Shown: positions 1 to 8,426, counted from the first letter of the stretch. The stretch is DNA of 13,943 nt from Flavobacteriales bacterium (GCA_014239715.1 JAAZYJ010000393.1:1-13943), one strand, 5' to 3'. The notes: generated by a model not told the origin, from the sequence alone. Made by a program: numbers and translations.

Positions 1-166
1 ATCAAACCTAATGAATATTACGGGTAATGGTCGTTTATCCAACGATTCCTATACTTAATCGAAAACACAGCGAAAAAGAAGGGTATATCTGTAACCTAAT
101 GGGTAGTTTCCGTAAAACAACGTCCAACCATTAATTTCTACAGCTTACTACTGCAACTTACAAGAA

Positions 167-535
167 ATGAAGTGGTTAACTTTATTTGTGATAGCATGTA
201 GTTTTTTCGACATGAATGCTCAGACCTACGAAGCGTTCCAGCGTGAGCTTGTCGTTGAAAATGAAGAAAATTCCGCATTTGAAGTCGATTTCTGTAAATG
301 GCACGTTACGGCCAGCCATGTGATCTGGGAGGCAGGTGATGGTCATAGTGCGGACATTCACAAAGTAATGGACTATCTGCAGTCAAAGGAGGTCTATGCG
401 ATCAATACCTATGGGACTGATTTCACGCTCGATATCGATAAAGCTGCGGGGTCAAACTTATATTTTCTGAAGTATACACCGAAACAAGACACTTCGTGGC
501 ACGCAATTTACCACTGCATTAAGAAGCCCGAATAA
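167..535 (+). CDS. small exported protein, function unknown
   Basis: A 122-residue protein I do not recognise. Residues 1-19 form a clear signal peptide: Lys at position 2, a hydrophobic core (WLTLFVIACSFF), and an Asn-Ala-Gln end typical of Bacteroidota signal peptidase I sites. Cleavage there would leave about 103 residues in the periplasm or outside the cell. The mature part holds only two cysteines, C43 and C117, far apart and able to form a disulfide. It is rich in aromatic residues and His (for example CKWHVTASHVIWEAGDGH at 43-60) and has no transmembrane segment or lipobox. The ATG at 167 is the natural start because the signal peptide begins there. It stands alone: 227 nt separate it from folE, so it is probably its own transcription unit. 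The good signal peptide supports a real gene despite the lack of a family match. Confidence 0.6.
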   Translation: MKWLTLFVIACSFFDMNAQTYEAFQRELVVENEENSAFEVDFCKWHVTASHVIWEAGDGHSADIHKVMDYLQSKEVYAINTYGTDFTLDIDKAAGSNLYFLKYTPKQDTSWHAIYHCIKKPE

Positions 536-742
536 CGCTGTCGAGATCCATATGTGCCGAAGGTACGAAGTAGCTTCCTTTATTCTTGAACATTTACCTT
601 CCGTCTATACAAAGCCATTTTTCACTTGTTGGGTACAATAGAAGACCTTACATCAATTGTGTTTTTTTGTGTGAAATTCAAGAACAATTAGGCATACTTT
701 TTGTTATCTGACTGTTGCATTCGGGAAAACACAAAGTTTAAC

Positions 743-750
743 TATATTTA
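743..750 (+). promoter_or_regulatory. possible -7 element upstream of folE
   Basis: TATATTTA resembles the Bacteroidota -7 consensus TAnnTTTG with one mismatch and ends 12 nt before the folE ATG. The nearest upstream TTG (715-717) is 25 nt away, longer than the usual spacing, so this is a weak candidate. The rest of the 536-762 gap is A/T-rich with no gene, riboswitch or convincing hairpin that I can see. Confidence 0.2.
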
Positions 751-762
751 CACCTTCTAAAA

Positions 763-1437
763 ATGAGCGAATTGAAAGACATAGTGGCGATGGGAGAAGA
801 TCATGTGGCAACGTCCGCAGATACTCCTTTAAGAGAAAATGCATTTGATCTACCGGATTCTAGGAAAATCGAGATCATTGAGGAACATTTCAAACAGATC
901 ATGGTCACGCTGGGACTGGACATGAATGACGACAGTTTAGCCGGAACTCCTAAAAGGGTAGCAAAAATGTATGTTGAGGAAATATTTTCAGGGCTGAATC
1001 CTGCCAACAAGCCACTCGTATCCTTATTTAAGAACGCCTACAATTATGACCAGATGTTAATTGAAAAAGACATTGAGGTTTACTCGGTTTGCGAACACCA
1101 TTTTGTGCCGATCATAGGTCGAGCTCATGTTGCGTATTTTGCCAAAGACAATGTAATTGGTATCTCCAAGATCAATAGGATAGTACGTCATTTTGCCAAG
1201 AGACCAAGTGTTCAGGAAAGGCTGAATGTTCAGATCGCGGAAGAATTGAAGAAAGTATTGCTAACCGAAGACGTAGCTTGCATTATCGATGCAAAGCATT
1301 TGTGCGTGAATTCAAGAGGCGTAGGGGACACTCATAGCTCTACCATTACCAGCCAGTTCGGGGGAAAATTCAACGATCATTCTGTTAAGATGGAGCTCCT
1401 CAAACAGATTGGTATGGAGTCTAAAATCGACATCTGA
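763..1437 (+). CDS. folE: GTP cyclohydrolase I
   Basis: GTP cyclohydrolase I (type IA) turns GTP into 7,8-dihydroneopterin triphosphate in the cytoplasm, the first step of tetrahydrofolate and pterin synthesis. At 224 residues it is close to the 222 of E. coli FolE, and the key residues fall at the same numbers: zinc ligands C110 and H113 in SVCEHHF and C181 in [11 protein letters not shown], with catalytic H112. Other family blocks visible are TPKRVAKMY (62-70), [21 protein letters not shown] (131-151) and the C-terminal TSQFGG turn (196-201). The acidic N-terminal 30 residues are the variable part of the family. The ATG at 763 gives the expected length. Its stop is 2 nt before cysS, so the two are probably co-transcribed. 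Nothing looks damaged. Confidence 0.97.
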   Translation: MSELKDIVAMGEDHVATSADTPLRENAFDLPDSRKIEIIEEHFKQIMVTLGLDMNDDSLAGTPKRVAKMYVEEIFSGLNPANKPLVSLFKNAYNYDQMLIEKDIEVYSVCEHHFVPIIGRAHVAYFAKDNVIGISKINRIVRHFAKRPSVQERLNVQIAEELKKVLLTEDVACIIDAKHLCVNSRGVGDTHSSTITSQFGGKFNDHSVKMELLKQIGMESKIDI

Positions 1438-1439
1438 AT

Positions 1440-2939
1440 ATGGCCGGACCGGTAGCCAACAAGATTTTTATTTACAATTCACTTTCTGGAAATAAGGAAG
1501 AGTTCATTCCGATCAATAAACCAAACGTAGGTCTGTATGTATGCGGACCAACGGTATATAGCAATGTACACTTAGGAAATTGCAGAACGTTCTTGACTTT
1601 CGACATGGTCTATCGATACCTGACCTATATGGGGTTCAAAGTTCGGTATGTCAGAAACATTACGGATGCCGGGCATCTGGAGAACGATGCCGATGAGGGG
1701 GAAGACAAAATAGCCAAAAAGGCTCGCATCGAACAACTGGAACCTATGGAGATCGTTCAATCTTATACGGTTGATTTTCACAAGGTGATGAGTAGTTTTA
1801 ATGCCGTACCACCTTCGATCGAACCTACGGCTACAGGACATATTCTGGAGCAGATAGAAATGATCCAGACCATTATAGACAAAGGATTGGCATACGAAGT
1901 GAACGGTTCCGTTTATTTCGACGTCAAAAAATATTCAGAAACAAATAATTACGGTGAGCTTTCAGGGCGTAAGCTGGATGAGCTCAGAGAAGGAACGAGA
2001 GAGCTGGATGGGCAGTCTGAAAAAAGAGATGCGATCGATTTTGCACTTTGGAAAAAGGCCTCAGAGCACCATATAATGAGGTGGTCTTCACCTTGGAGCG
2101 TCGGATTTCCCGGTTGGCATCTGGAATGTTCTGTGATGAGCTCTAAATACCTGGGCGAACAATTCGACATTCATGGCGGAGGGATGGATCTGAAATTCCC
2201 ACATCACGAATGTGAAATAGCACAAGGAAAAGCGGCAAATGAAGCTGCTCCGGTGAACTATTGGATGCACGGAAACATGCTTACCCTGAATGGAAAAAGA
2301 ATGAGCAAAACAACGGGTAATACCTTGCTTCCTTATGAACTTTTTTCAGGTGATAATGAGCTTTTAGAAAAGGCCTATTCACCTATGGTGGTTCGGTTTT
2401 TTATGATGCAGGCGCATTACAGAAGTACGTTGGATTTTTCCAGTGATGCTTTGTCCGCCTCAGAAAAAGGATACAACAAGCTCATGGCTGCACTGGAAAC
2501 CTTGGGTAAGCTTCCGTTCAGTTTGAATGCCCTAGATGAAGGTGAAGACAAAGCGATTGTTGAGTTGTGCGAACAATGCTATGCATTCATGAATGACGAC
2601 TTCAATACGCCAAGGGCGATAGCTACACTATTTGACCTTGTTGCTAAGATCAATGCCTATGGCAAAGCAGGTGAAATATCCAATATTTCCCAGAAAACCA
2701 GTAACTTGCTGTCCGAAACATTTCGGGCGATGGTGGTTGATGTGCTTGGGCTTAGCGATGATCAGAAGACGAAACAAGGGCCAATTGAAGAGGTCATGAA
2801 CATCCTTATCAAGATAAGACAAGAAGCGAAAGTAAATGGGAACTTCGACCTTTCAGACAAAATTAGAGATGAGTTAAGTGCCGCAGGAATACAATTGAAA
2901 GATAGTAGAGATGGCACAACGGATTACATAATAAATTAA
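1440..2939 (+). CDS. cysS: cysteinyl-tRNA synthetase
   Basis: Class I aminoacyl-tRNA synthetase that charges tRNA-Cys with cysteine. The 499 residues start with the Rossmann catalytic domain: [13 protein letters not shown] (35-47) holds the HIGH-type motif as HLGN, and [10 protein letters not shown] (285-294) is the KMSKS loop as RMSKT. The four zinc-site residues that select cysteine are present: C35, C230 (GWHLEC), H255 and E259 (FPHHECE), equivalent to C28, C209, H234 and E238 of E. coli. [15 protein letters not shown] (242-256) is diagnostic of the family. The C-terminal half (about 370-499) is the helical tRNA-binding region, ending with an [17 protein letters not shown] block (470-484, here [14 protein letters not shown]). 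It is slightly longer than E. coli CysS (461 aa), as is common in this phylum. It starts 2 nt after folE and ends 3 nt before the peptidase gene. Confidence 0.98.
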   Translation: MAGPVANKIFIYNSLSGNKEEFIPINKPNVGLYVCGPTVYSNVHLGNCRTFLTFDMVYRYLTYMGFKVRYVRNITDAGHLENDADEGEDKIAKKARIEQLEPMEIVQSYTVDFHKVMSSFNAVPPSIEPTATGHILEQIEMIQTIIDKGLAYEVNGSVYFDVKKYSETNNYGELSGRKLDELREGTRELDGQSEKRDAIDFALWKKASEHHIMRWSSPWSVGFPGWHLECSVMSSKYLGEQFDIHGGGMDLKFPHHECEIAQGKAANEAAPVNYWMHGNMLTLNGKRMSKTTGNTLLPYELFSGDNELLEKAYSPMVVRFFMMQAHYRSTLDFSSDALSASEKGYNKLMAALETLGKLPFSLNALDEGEDKAIVELCEQCYAFMNDDFNTPRAIATLFDLVAKINAYGKAGEISNISQKTSNLLSETFRAMVVDVLGLSDDQKTKQGPIEEVMNILIKIRQEAKVNGNFDLSDKIRDELSAAGIQLKDSRDGTTDYIIN

Positions 2940-2942
2940 ACG

Positions 2943-4178
2943 ATGTATAATAAAATAACAAAAACAATAACGCTGGCTGTATGTATTGCTTCAGCGGGTA
3001 CGATAATAGCTCAGGAAGAAGAGCCATTAACGAACAAAAAAGGCAGTGAATACAAATTTGAGATCATTGCGGATAACGATGCAACAGAGGTGCAAAATCA
3101 GAATAGAACGGGAACGTGCTGGAGCTTTTCGTCACTGTCCTTCTTTGAATCTGAACTGCTCAGAATGAAAAAAGGGAAACACAATTTATCTGAGATGTTT
3201 ATTGTCCGGAACGCGTATATAGGAAAGGCAGAAAACTACTTGAGGATGTACGGGACCTTTAATTTTGGACAGGGTGGAGCGTTTCACGATATTCCCTGGG
3301 TGATCGAGCGATATGGTATTGTGCCGGAAGAAGTTTACAAAGGACTGGAATATGGTTCAGAAACACATTCCCATGAGGAAATGGAACAAATGATGAAAGC
3401 CATGGTTGAAGTACTTGCTAAAAAGCCACAGGGTGGAAAGCTTACCCCAAATTGGAAAAAGGCAGTTTCAGGAGTTGTGGATGCTTACCTGGGTGACCTT
3501 CCTGATGAGAACATGGAAGAGTTCAAATTCAGCTATGAGGGTCAGGAATACACACCGGGTTCTTTTTCAGAATCATTGGGCTGGGATATGAACGACTATA
3601 TTTCATTGACTTCTTACACGCACCATCCTTTTTATTCTCAGTTCGCATTGGAAGTGCAGGATAACTGGGCAATGAGAACCGGATATAATTTACCGATAGA
3701 TGAGCTCATGAGGGTGATGGAAGAATGCGTTGAAAACGGTTACACCTTCGCATGGGGCGCAGACGTTTCTGAAAAGGGATTCTCTTTCAGAGATGCGTTG
3801 GCTATCCTGCCGGAAGATGTGTCCACGATCAAGGAAAAAGGAAAAGACGATAAGCATTTTAACTCTGCAGGTGCGGAAAAAGTATCCAATGCTTTTATGG
3901 CGCCCGGAAAAGAACGAATGGTTACCCAGGCAGAGAGGCAAGCCGCTTTTGACTCGCAGGAAACTACAGATGATCACGGCATGCACGTTACTGGTACCAT
4001 GAAAGATCAGAATGGCACAAAGTACTTTATTGTAAAGAATTCCTGGGGAACGAAATACAACAGCTGTGACGGCTATTTTTATGCGTCATTCCCATATGCG
4101 AGATACAAGACCATGAACATCTTGATCCACAAGGATGGAATACCGAAAGACATTAAGAAGAAATTAGGGATCAAATGA
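2943..4178 (+). CDS. exported C1-family cysteine peptidase (bleomycin hydrolase / aminopeptidase C type)
   Basis: A 411-residue papain-fold cysteine peptidase of the C1B group (bleomycin hydrolase, PepC). The oxyanion Gln53 and nucleophile Cys59 lie in NQNRTGTCWSFSS (52-64), the catalytic His is in DDHGMHVTG (His345), and the Asn is in IVKNSWGTKYN (Asn366), so the triad is complete in the right order. Residues 1-24 form a signal peptide ending in IIAQ before an acidic start EEEP. Exported forms are seen in Bacteroidota, whereas bacterial PepC in Firmicutes is cytoplasmic. Cys14 sits inside the hydrophobic core in LAVC, a poor lipobox, so lipidation is unlikely. The family normally acts as an oligomeric aminopeptidase whose C-terminus partly blocks the active site; here the tail is basic (IKKKLGIK). 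It follows cysS by 3 nt and is followed by a strong terminator, so it is probably the last gene of the folE-cysS unit. The physiological substrate cannot be told. Confidence 0.9.
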   Translation: MYNKITKTITLAVCIASAGTIIAQEEEPLTNKKGSEYKFEIIADNDATEVQNQNRTGTCWSFSSLSFFESELLRMKKGKHNLSEMFIVRNAYIGKAENYLRMYGTFNFGQGGAFHDIPWVIERYGIVPEEVYKGLEYGSETHSHEEMEQMMKAMVEVLAKKPQGGKLTPNWKKAVSGVVDAYLGDLPDENMEEFKFSYEGQEYTPGSFSESLGWDMNDYISLTSYTHHPFYSQFALEVQDNWAMRTGYNLPIDELMRVMEECVENGYTFAWGADVSEKGFSFRDALAILPEDVSTIKEKGKDDKHFNSAGAEKVSNAFMAPGKERMVTQAERQAAFDSQETTDDHGMHVTGTMKDQNGTKYFIVKNSWGTKYNSCDGYFYASFPYARYKTMNILIHKDGIPKDIKKKLGIK

Positions 4179-4197
4179 TCTAGAATTTTATCGGAAG

Positions 4198-4234
4198 AAC
4201 CCTGTTCAATTGCGTTATTGGACAGGGTTTTTTT
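4198..4234 (+). terminator. intrinsic (Rho-independent) terminator
   Basis: A 12-bp stem pairs AACCCTGTTCAA (4198-4209) with TTGGACAGGGTT (4218-4229), with a single G-T wobble, across an 8-nt loop and runs into seven T residues (4228-4234). It lies 19 nt after the peptidase stop and should end the folE-cysS-peptidase transcript, insulating it from yidD. Confidence 0.9.
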
Positions 4235-4239
4235 GTAGT

Positions 4240-4257
4240 AAGAATTAAATAATTCTT
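4240..4257. repeat. perfect 8-bp inverted repeat, possible operator
   Basis: AAGAATTA (4240-4247) and TAATTCTT (4250-4257) are exact reverse complements separated by two A residues. The element sits between the upstream terminator and yidD, 20 nt before its ATG and just before a candidate -7 box. The position fits a dimeric repressor site, but the sequence is A/T-only apart from one G and one C, so chance is a real alternative. A second copy would be needed to call it an operator. Confidence 0.35.
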
Positions 4258-4259
4258 GC

Positions 4260-4267
4260 TAACTTTC
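4260..4267 (+). promoter_or_regulatory. possible -7 element for the yidD operon
   Basis: TAACTTTC matches the Bacteroidota -7 consensus TAnnTTTG at all but the last base. An upstream TTTG (4232-4235) is 24 nt away, a little long for a -33 element. Because a strong terminator ends just before it, some promoter must lie in 4235-4277 if the long downstream run is to be transcribed independently. The predicted leader would be only a few nucleotides. Confidence 0.3.
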
Positions 4268-4277
4268 ACAACCCAAA

Positions 4278-4595
4278 ATGAGGAAACTTTTAAATACGAT
4301 CTTTATCCTGCCTATTAGGTTGTATCAGTGGATAATTTCGCCACTCTTTCCCGGATCTTGTCGACATGAACCGACCTGCTCTCAATACGCAACAGAGGCA
4401 ATTAAAGAATGGGGACCAATAAAAGGGTTGTACCTGGGAGTTAGGAGATTATCAAAATGTCATCCCTGGGGTACTTGGGGCCCGGATCCTGTTCCTAGAA
4501 AGAAGAGCATGGAAAATAAAGAAAAGGGCTTAGATGAAACAAATAGCCCGTATTCTCAAAAACTAAATACAACTTGTTGTTATGCTGAAAATTGA
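4278..4595 (+). CDS. yidD: membrane protein insertion efficiency factor YidD
   Basis: YidD is a small amphipathic inner-membrane-associated protein that assists YidC/Sec in inserting membrane proteins. Residues 1-75 match the family: an amphipathic N-terminal helix (LPIRLYQWIISPLFPGSCR, 11-29), the cysteine block GSCRHEPTCSQYATEAI (26-42), KGLYLGVRRLSKCHPWG (49-65) and the terminal GPDPVP (68-73). The three family cysteines C28, C34 and C61 are present. Typical members stop soon after DPVP at 70-85 residues; this one runs to 105 with a hydrophilic tail of about 30 residues. The last 14 nt overlap the ACMSD gene, so translation may be coupled. YidD usually sits beside rpmH, rnpA and yidC; here it is away from any of them, which is common in Bacteroidota. 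Confidence 0.93.
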   Translation: MRKLLNTIFILPIRLYQWIISPLFPGSCRHEPTCSQYATEAIKEWGPIKGLYLGVRRLSKCHPWGTWGPDPVPRKKSMENKEKGLDETNSPYSQKLNTTCCYAEN

Positions 4596-5589
4596 TATGC
4601 ATACGCACCTCATGCCGGATAAAATGCCCAAATGGGCAGACAAATTTGGCTATGGAGGATTCATTCATCTGGACCATCACCGGAAAGGCTGGGCACGGAT
4701 GATGCAGGACAGTAAGTTCTTTCGCGAGATCAATGAAAATTGCTGGGATCCTGAAGTGCGGATCAACGAATATCTGGAGTTTCAAACCCAGGTTCAGGTA
4801 ATTTGTACCATACCCGTTTTGTTCTCCTATTGGGCAGAACCTAAAGATTGCCTTGAAGTTTCAGAGTTTCTGAACGATCACATTGCCGAGATAGTGCATA
4901 AATACCCGAAGCAATACATAGGCCTCGGTACAGTTCCGATGCAGGATGCTGAGCTGGCTGTCAAAGAGCTGAACAGGATCAAAGAGATCGGTCTGGTTGG
5001 AATTCAGATCGGATCCAATGTGAATAACAAGAACCTTAATGAAGCTGAGTTTTTTCCAATATTTGAAGCCTGCTCAAAGCTGGGACTTGCAGTTATGGTG
5101 CATCCATGGAATATGTTGGGTAAAAAGCATATGGAGAGATACTGGCTTCCGTGGCTCGTGGGTATGCCCGCAGAGACTTCCAGAGCAATGTGTTCAATGA
5201 TCTTTGGGGGAGTACTTGAAAGATTGCCCGGACTTCGGCTGAACTTTGTTCATTCAGGGGGCTCATTTCTTCCAACTATCGGTAGGGTAGAGCACGGATT
5301 TAATTGCAGACCGGATCTGGTCGCTATCGACAATCCTGTTAACCCAAGAGAATATCTGGGTAAGTTCTGGGTAGATTGCATTACGCATGACCCGCTAATG
5401 CTGGAGTATGTTCTGAAAGTACAAGGATCAAAAAGGGTAACTCTTGGAACCGACTATCCCTTTCCGCTAGGAGACCTGGAGATCGGAAAGTTCATTACAG
5501 ACATGGGATTGGACGATTCCATTGTTGAAGACATTTTTTGTAACGCTACACTAGAGTGGCTGAACCTTACAAAGGAACAGTTCTTGTGA
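4582..5589 (+). CDS. aminocarboxymuconate-semialdehyde decarboxylase (ACMSD)
   Basis: ACMSD is a zinc amidohydrolase-fold enzyme that decarboxylates 2-amino-3-carboxymuconate 6-semialdehyde. It diverts the kynurenine (tryptophan) or 3-hydroxyanthranilate pathway away from quinolinate and NAD and toward 2-aminomuconate. The 335 residues align closely by eye with human ACMSD (336 aa). Shared blocks include RENCWDPEVR-like ENCWDPEVR (52-60), FSYWAEPKD (81-89), GLGTVPMQ (114-121), MVHPWNM (172-178), YWLPWLVGMPAETS (187-200), VHSGGSF (223-229) and GTDYPFPLGDLE (289-300). Metal and catalytic residues are all present: H7 and H9 (DMHTH), H174, H224 and D291. The ATG at 4582 gives the expected N-terminus (MLKIDMHTH), even though it overlaps yidD by 14 nt. 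No other kynurenine-pathway gene is in the window. Confidence 0.95.
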   Translation: MLKIDMHTHLMPDKMPKWADKFGYGGFIHLDHHRKGWARMMQDSKFFREINENCWDPEVRINEYLEFQTQVQVICTIPVLFSYWAEPKDCLEVSEFLNDHIAEIVHKYPKQYIGLGTVPMQDAELAVKELNRIKEIGLVGIQIGSNVNNKNLNEAEFFPIFEACSKLGLAVMVHPWNMLGKKHMERYWLPWLVGMPAETSRAMCSMIFGGVLERLPGLRLNFVHSGGSFLPTIGRVEHGFNCRPDLVAIDNPVNPREYLGKFWVDCITHDPLMLEYVLKVQGSKRVTLGTDYPFPLGDLEIGKFITDMGLDDSIVEDIFCNATLEWLNLTKEQFL

Positions 5590-5609
5590 TTATTGCTAAA
5601 AAATTGAAT

Positions 5610-7499
5610 ATGCGAAGATTTATTATTTCAGGTTGGATGGTACTGTTAGTGGTGTGCCTGAACGCACAAAGACCGCCGGTCAATCCACCAACAATGGAAC
5701 AGCCAAATTTGGTTTATCAGGGGTATTGGCAGCAGCGAATACAGTACGATATGGACATCACCATGGATGACGAGAATCACCGGTTTGCTGGTAAACAAAA
5801 GATAAGATACACCAACAACTCACCGGATGAGCTGAACAGTGTTTTCTTTCATTTGTATTACAATGCTTTTCAGCCGAATTCTATGATGGACGTCCGATCG
5901 AGAACTATTTCAGACCCGGACGGCCGAGTGCGGGACAGAATTTTTCATTTGAACAAAGATGAAACAGGCTATCATAAAGTTACTTCACTTAAATATGAAG
6001 GAATTTCGGTTAGCTACAATATTGAAGGGACCATTATGGAAGTGTCTTTGCCGAACGCTATAAAACCAAATACAACGGTTGAATTCGAAATGGAATTCCA
6101 AAGTCAGATCCCCATACAGATCAGAAGAACGGGCAGATCTAACAAAGAGGGCATTGATTATTCGATGACGCAATGGTACCCTAAAATGGCCGAATACGAC
6201 AAAGAAGGATGGCACGCAAATCCTTATGTTGGTAGAGAGTTTCATGGAGTTTGGGGAGATTTTGATGTGACCATTCACATGAATAAGAAATTCGTTATCG
6301 GCGGCACGGGTGTGTTGCAAAATCCGGAAAAGATCGGACATGGATATATGCCTGAAGGAGAAGGGTTGCAATTGCCTGACGGAGACACACTCCATTGGCA
6401 TTTCAGAGCAGAAAACGTGCATGATTTTGCTTGGGCTGCAGATCCGGATTACAGGCATGACGTGGTTAAAATGGAAAATGGGACAAGAATTCATTTTTTG
6501 TATCAACCGGATACGTCGGAGCAAAACTGGCAAGACCTTCAGCCATATGCGGTAGGGAGCTTTGAATATGTCAACGAGCACTTTGGTGTTTATCCTTACC
6601 CTCAATATTCCATAATTCAGGGTGGCGACGGAGGTATGGAATACCCGATGTGTACGTTGATCACCTCGCATGGTTCTTTTGGAGGGTTGGTAAGCGTTAC
6701 AGTACATGAGAGTTTACACAGCTGGTTTCAGGGAATGCTGGCCACCAACGAATCAAAATATCCCTGGATGGATGAGGGGTTCACTACCTACGCACAAGCG
6801 CTTACGTTGGATCACTTATATGAAAAAAATGCCACAAACCCCGTAGCCAATTCCTACATGGGTTATGCAATGCTGGCAAGATCCAAAGATCAGGAACCTC
6901 TTACAACACATGCTGATCATTATAAGAAGAACAGGACATACGGTATTTCTGTTTATTCAAAAGGGGCAGTTTTTCTGCATCAGCTCAGCTACATTGTAGG
7001 TAAAGAAGCTTTTCAGAGAGGGATGCTCGATTATTACAACACCTGGAGATTTAAACACCCGACTCCTGATGATTTTAAGCGTGTTATGGAACGAGCATCA
7101 GGTCTTGAGCTGGATTGGTATATCGAGCAGTTCATTGGAACCATCAACACGATAGATTATGCAGTTGGTCCGGTCGAAAAAAATGGAAAATCAACCAAAG
7201 TGACCCTAGAGAAGAAAGGGGATATGCCAATGCCTTTGGACATAAAAGTGACACTAACGGATGGAACGGTCGAGTGGCACTACATACCCCTTCGGATCAT
7301 GCGGGGTGAAAAAGGGCCTGACCTGGCAAAGTTCAATAAGGTGCATAAAGACTGGGGTTGGGCTTATCCTACTTATGATTTAAATCTTGAATTTCCACTG
7401 AAAAAGATCGAAAAGATAGAGATCGATCCGTCGAGGAGATTGGCAGATATTTATCCGCTGAATAATGTTTTTCCCGAAGAAGACAAAAACAATAATTAG
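5610..7499 (+). CDS. exported M1-family zinc metallopeptidase
   Basis: A 629-residue gluzincin peptidase of family M1, expected to trim peptides in the periplasm or at the cell surface. I place the start at the ATG at 5610, because it begins a proper signal peptide (MRRF, hydrophobic core, cleavage after Asn-Ala-Gln at residue 20). A GTG at 5556 extends the frame but adds a non-signal N-terminus and overlaps ACMSD. An N-terminal beta domain (about 30-240) precedes the catalytic domain. GGMEYP (341-346) replaces the GAMEN exopeptidase motif, HESLH (366-370) binds zinc with E389 of MDEGF, 18 residues on, and Y449 in YSKGAVFLH is the likely catalytic tyrosine. The C-terminal section is short, lacking the long helical domain of aminopeptidase N, as is common in Bacteroidota M1 proteins. 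It lies 20 nt after ACMSD and 12 nt before lgt. The altered GAMEN motif makes strict aminopeptidase specificity uncertain. Confidence 0.92.
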   Translation: MRRFIISGWMVLLVVCLNAQRPPVNPPTMEQPNLVYQGYWQQRIQYDMDITMDDENHRFAGKQKIRYTNNSPDELNSVFFHLYYNAFQPNSMMDVRSRTISDPDGRVRDRIFHLNKDETGYHKVTSLKYEGISVSYNIEGTIMEVSLPNAIKPNTTVEFEMEFQSQIPIQIRRTGRSNKEGIDYSMTQWYPKMAEYDKEGWHANPYVGREFHGVWGDFDVTIHMNKKFVIGGTGVLQNPEKIGHGYMPEGEGLQLPDGDTLHWHFRAENVHDFAWAADPDYRHDVVKMENGTRIHFLYQPDTSEQNWQDLQPYAVGSFEYVNEHFGVYPYPQYSIIQGGDGGMEYPMCTLITSHGSFGGLVSVTVHESLHSWFQGMLATNESKYPWMDEGFTTYAQALTLDHLYEKNATNPVANSYMGYAMLARSKDQEPLTTHADHYKKNRTYGISVYSKGAVFLHQLSYIVGKEAFQRGMLDYYNTWRFKHPTPDDFKRVMERASGLELDWYIEQFIGTINTIDYAVGPVEKNGKSTKVTLEKKGDMPMPLDIKVTLTDGTVEWHYIPLRIMRGEKGPDLAKFNKVHKDWGWAYPTYDLNLEFPLKKIEKIEIDPSRRLADIYPLNNVFPEEDKNNN

Positions 7500-7511
7500 A
7501 GTAGTAGCATT

Positions 7512-8426
7512 ATGAATTTACTAGCAATTGATTGGACAATTGACCCTGCGATCTTCTCTATCGGAGGATTTGAAATACGCTGGTATGGCTTATTGTTCGC
7601 TGTTTCCTTTTTCCTCGGATATCAGATCGTTCAGAAAATGTTCAAACGAGAAGGGGAAGACCTCAAACAATTGGATAAACTGTTGGTATATGTGCTGATC
7701 GCTACCGTAGTTGGTGCGCGGTTGGGTCATGTATTTTTCTACGATTGGGATTCATATAAAGATGACCTCTGGAGTATTTTGAATATCAGAGAAGGCGGTT
7801 TGGCCAGCCATGGGGCAGCAATTACCATAATTCTCTCTTTGCTGCTCTTTTCAAAGAGAATTTTAAAGGGAAAGCCCATGTTGTGGATCTTCGATCGCGT
7901 TGTGCCTGCAATAGCGCTCGCTGCCTTTTTTATTCGGATTGGCAACTTGTTCAATCATGAGATCATGGGTGTGAAAACCAATGTGCCGTGGGCATTTAGT
8001 TTTTCTCGGTATTGGGATGGCTCTATTAGTGCATACGATCCCTCTCCTCGACATCCGGCACAGCTTTACGAAGCGCTGTGTTATTTATTGATCTTTGGAA
8101 TATTGATGTGGCTCTACTATAAGAGAAAGGCATATACACGGCCCGGGCTCCTAATGGGCTTGTTCCTAACGCTGCTGTTCACCGCCAGATTTTTTATAGA
8201 ATTTATTAAAGAGCATCAGGCAGAAACCATTTCTGAAGCTGCAGTGTTAAATATGGGGCAATACCTGTCAATTCCATGCGTCTTAATAGGGCTGTTCTTT
8301 GTGATTCGCTCGTTTAAACATGAAGTCCCGGATCTTGCAGAGGCGTATCGGAAGAAATTATTGGAACAGACAGCTGAAGATGACAGTGGTCCGAATGCTG
8401 ATGCGGGTATAAAGGGATCAGATTAG
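7512..8426 (+). CDS. lgt: prolipoprotein diacylglyceryl transferase
   Basis: Lgt is a polytopic inner-membrane enzyme that moves diacylglycerol from phosphatidylglycerol to the lipobox cysteine of prolipoproteins, the first step of lipoprotein maturation. The 304 residues show several hydrophobic segments (roughly 25-42, 56-72, 102-116, 129-143, 189-203, 211-228, 250-266). Lgt signatures are GGLASHGAAI (95-104, with the functionally important His100), RIGNLFNHEIMG (142-153), DPSPRHPAQLYEAL (176-189) and the C-terminal TARFFIEFIKE (224-234) with R226. These match E. coli Lgt (291 aa) in order and spacing. A charged tail of about 35 residues (EVPDLAEAYRKK onward) extends past the last helix. 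It sits directly before a gene whose product has a lipobox and is thus a likely substrate. Confidence 0.97.
   Translation: MNLLAIDWTIDPAIFSIGGFEIRWYGLLFAVSFFLGYQIVQKMFKREGEDLKQLDKLLVYVLIATVVGARLGHVFFYDWDSYKDDLWSILNIREGGLASHGAAITIILSLLLFSKRILKGKPMLWIFDRVVPAIALAAFFIRIGNLFNHEIMGVKTNVPWAFSFSRYWDGSISAYDPSPRHPAQLYEALCYLLIFGILMWLYYKRKAYTRPGLLMGLFLTLLFTARFFIEFIKEHQAETISEAAVLNMGQYLSIPCVLIGLFFVIRSFKHEVPDLAEAYRKKLLEQTAEDDSGPNADAGIKGSD

Noticed and set aside
1..27. Open reading text IKPNEYYG followed by a stop at the window's left edge
   Set aside because: It could be the tail of an upstream gene, but eight residues with no motif cannot be told from chance; another frame stays open to 58 equally well. 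No feature is called in 1-166.
560..590. Small hairpin GAAG-TAG-CTTC after the first gene as a terminator
   Set aside because: The stem is only 4 bp and is not followed by a T tract.
5556..5609. GTG-initiated N-terminal extension of the M1 peptidase
   Set aside because: It overlaps ACMSD by 34 nt and would bury the signal peptide; the ATG at 5610 gives a normal exported start.
5985..6707. 240-codon open frame on the - strand
   Set aside because: It is opposite the M1 peptidase catalytic region, has no recognisable domain and reads as a shadow of that gene.
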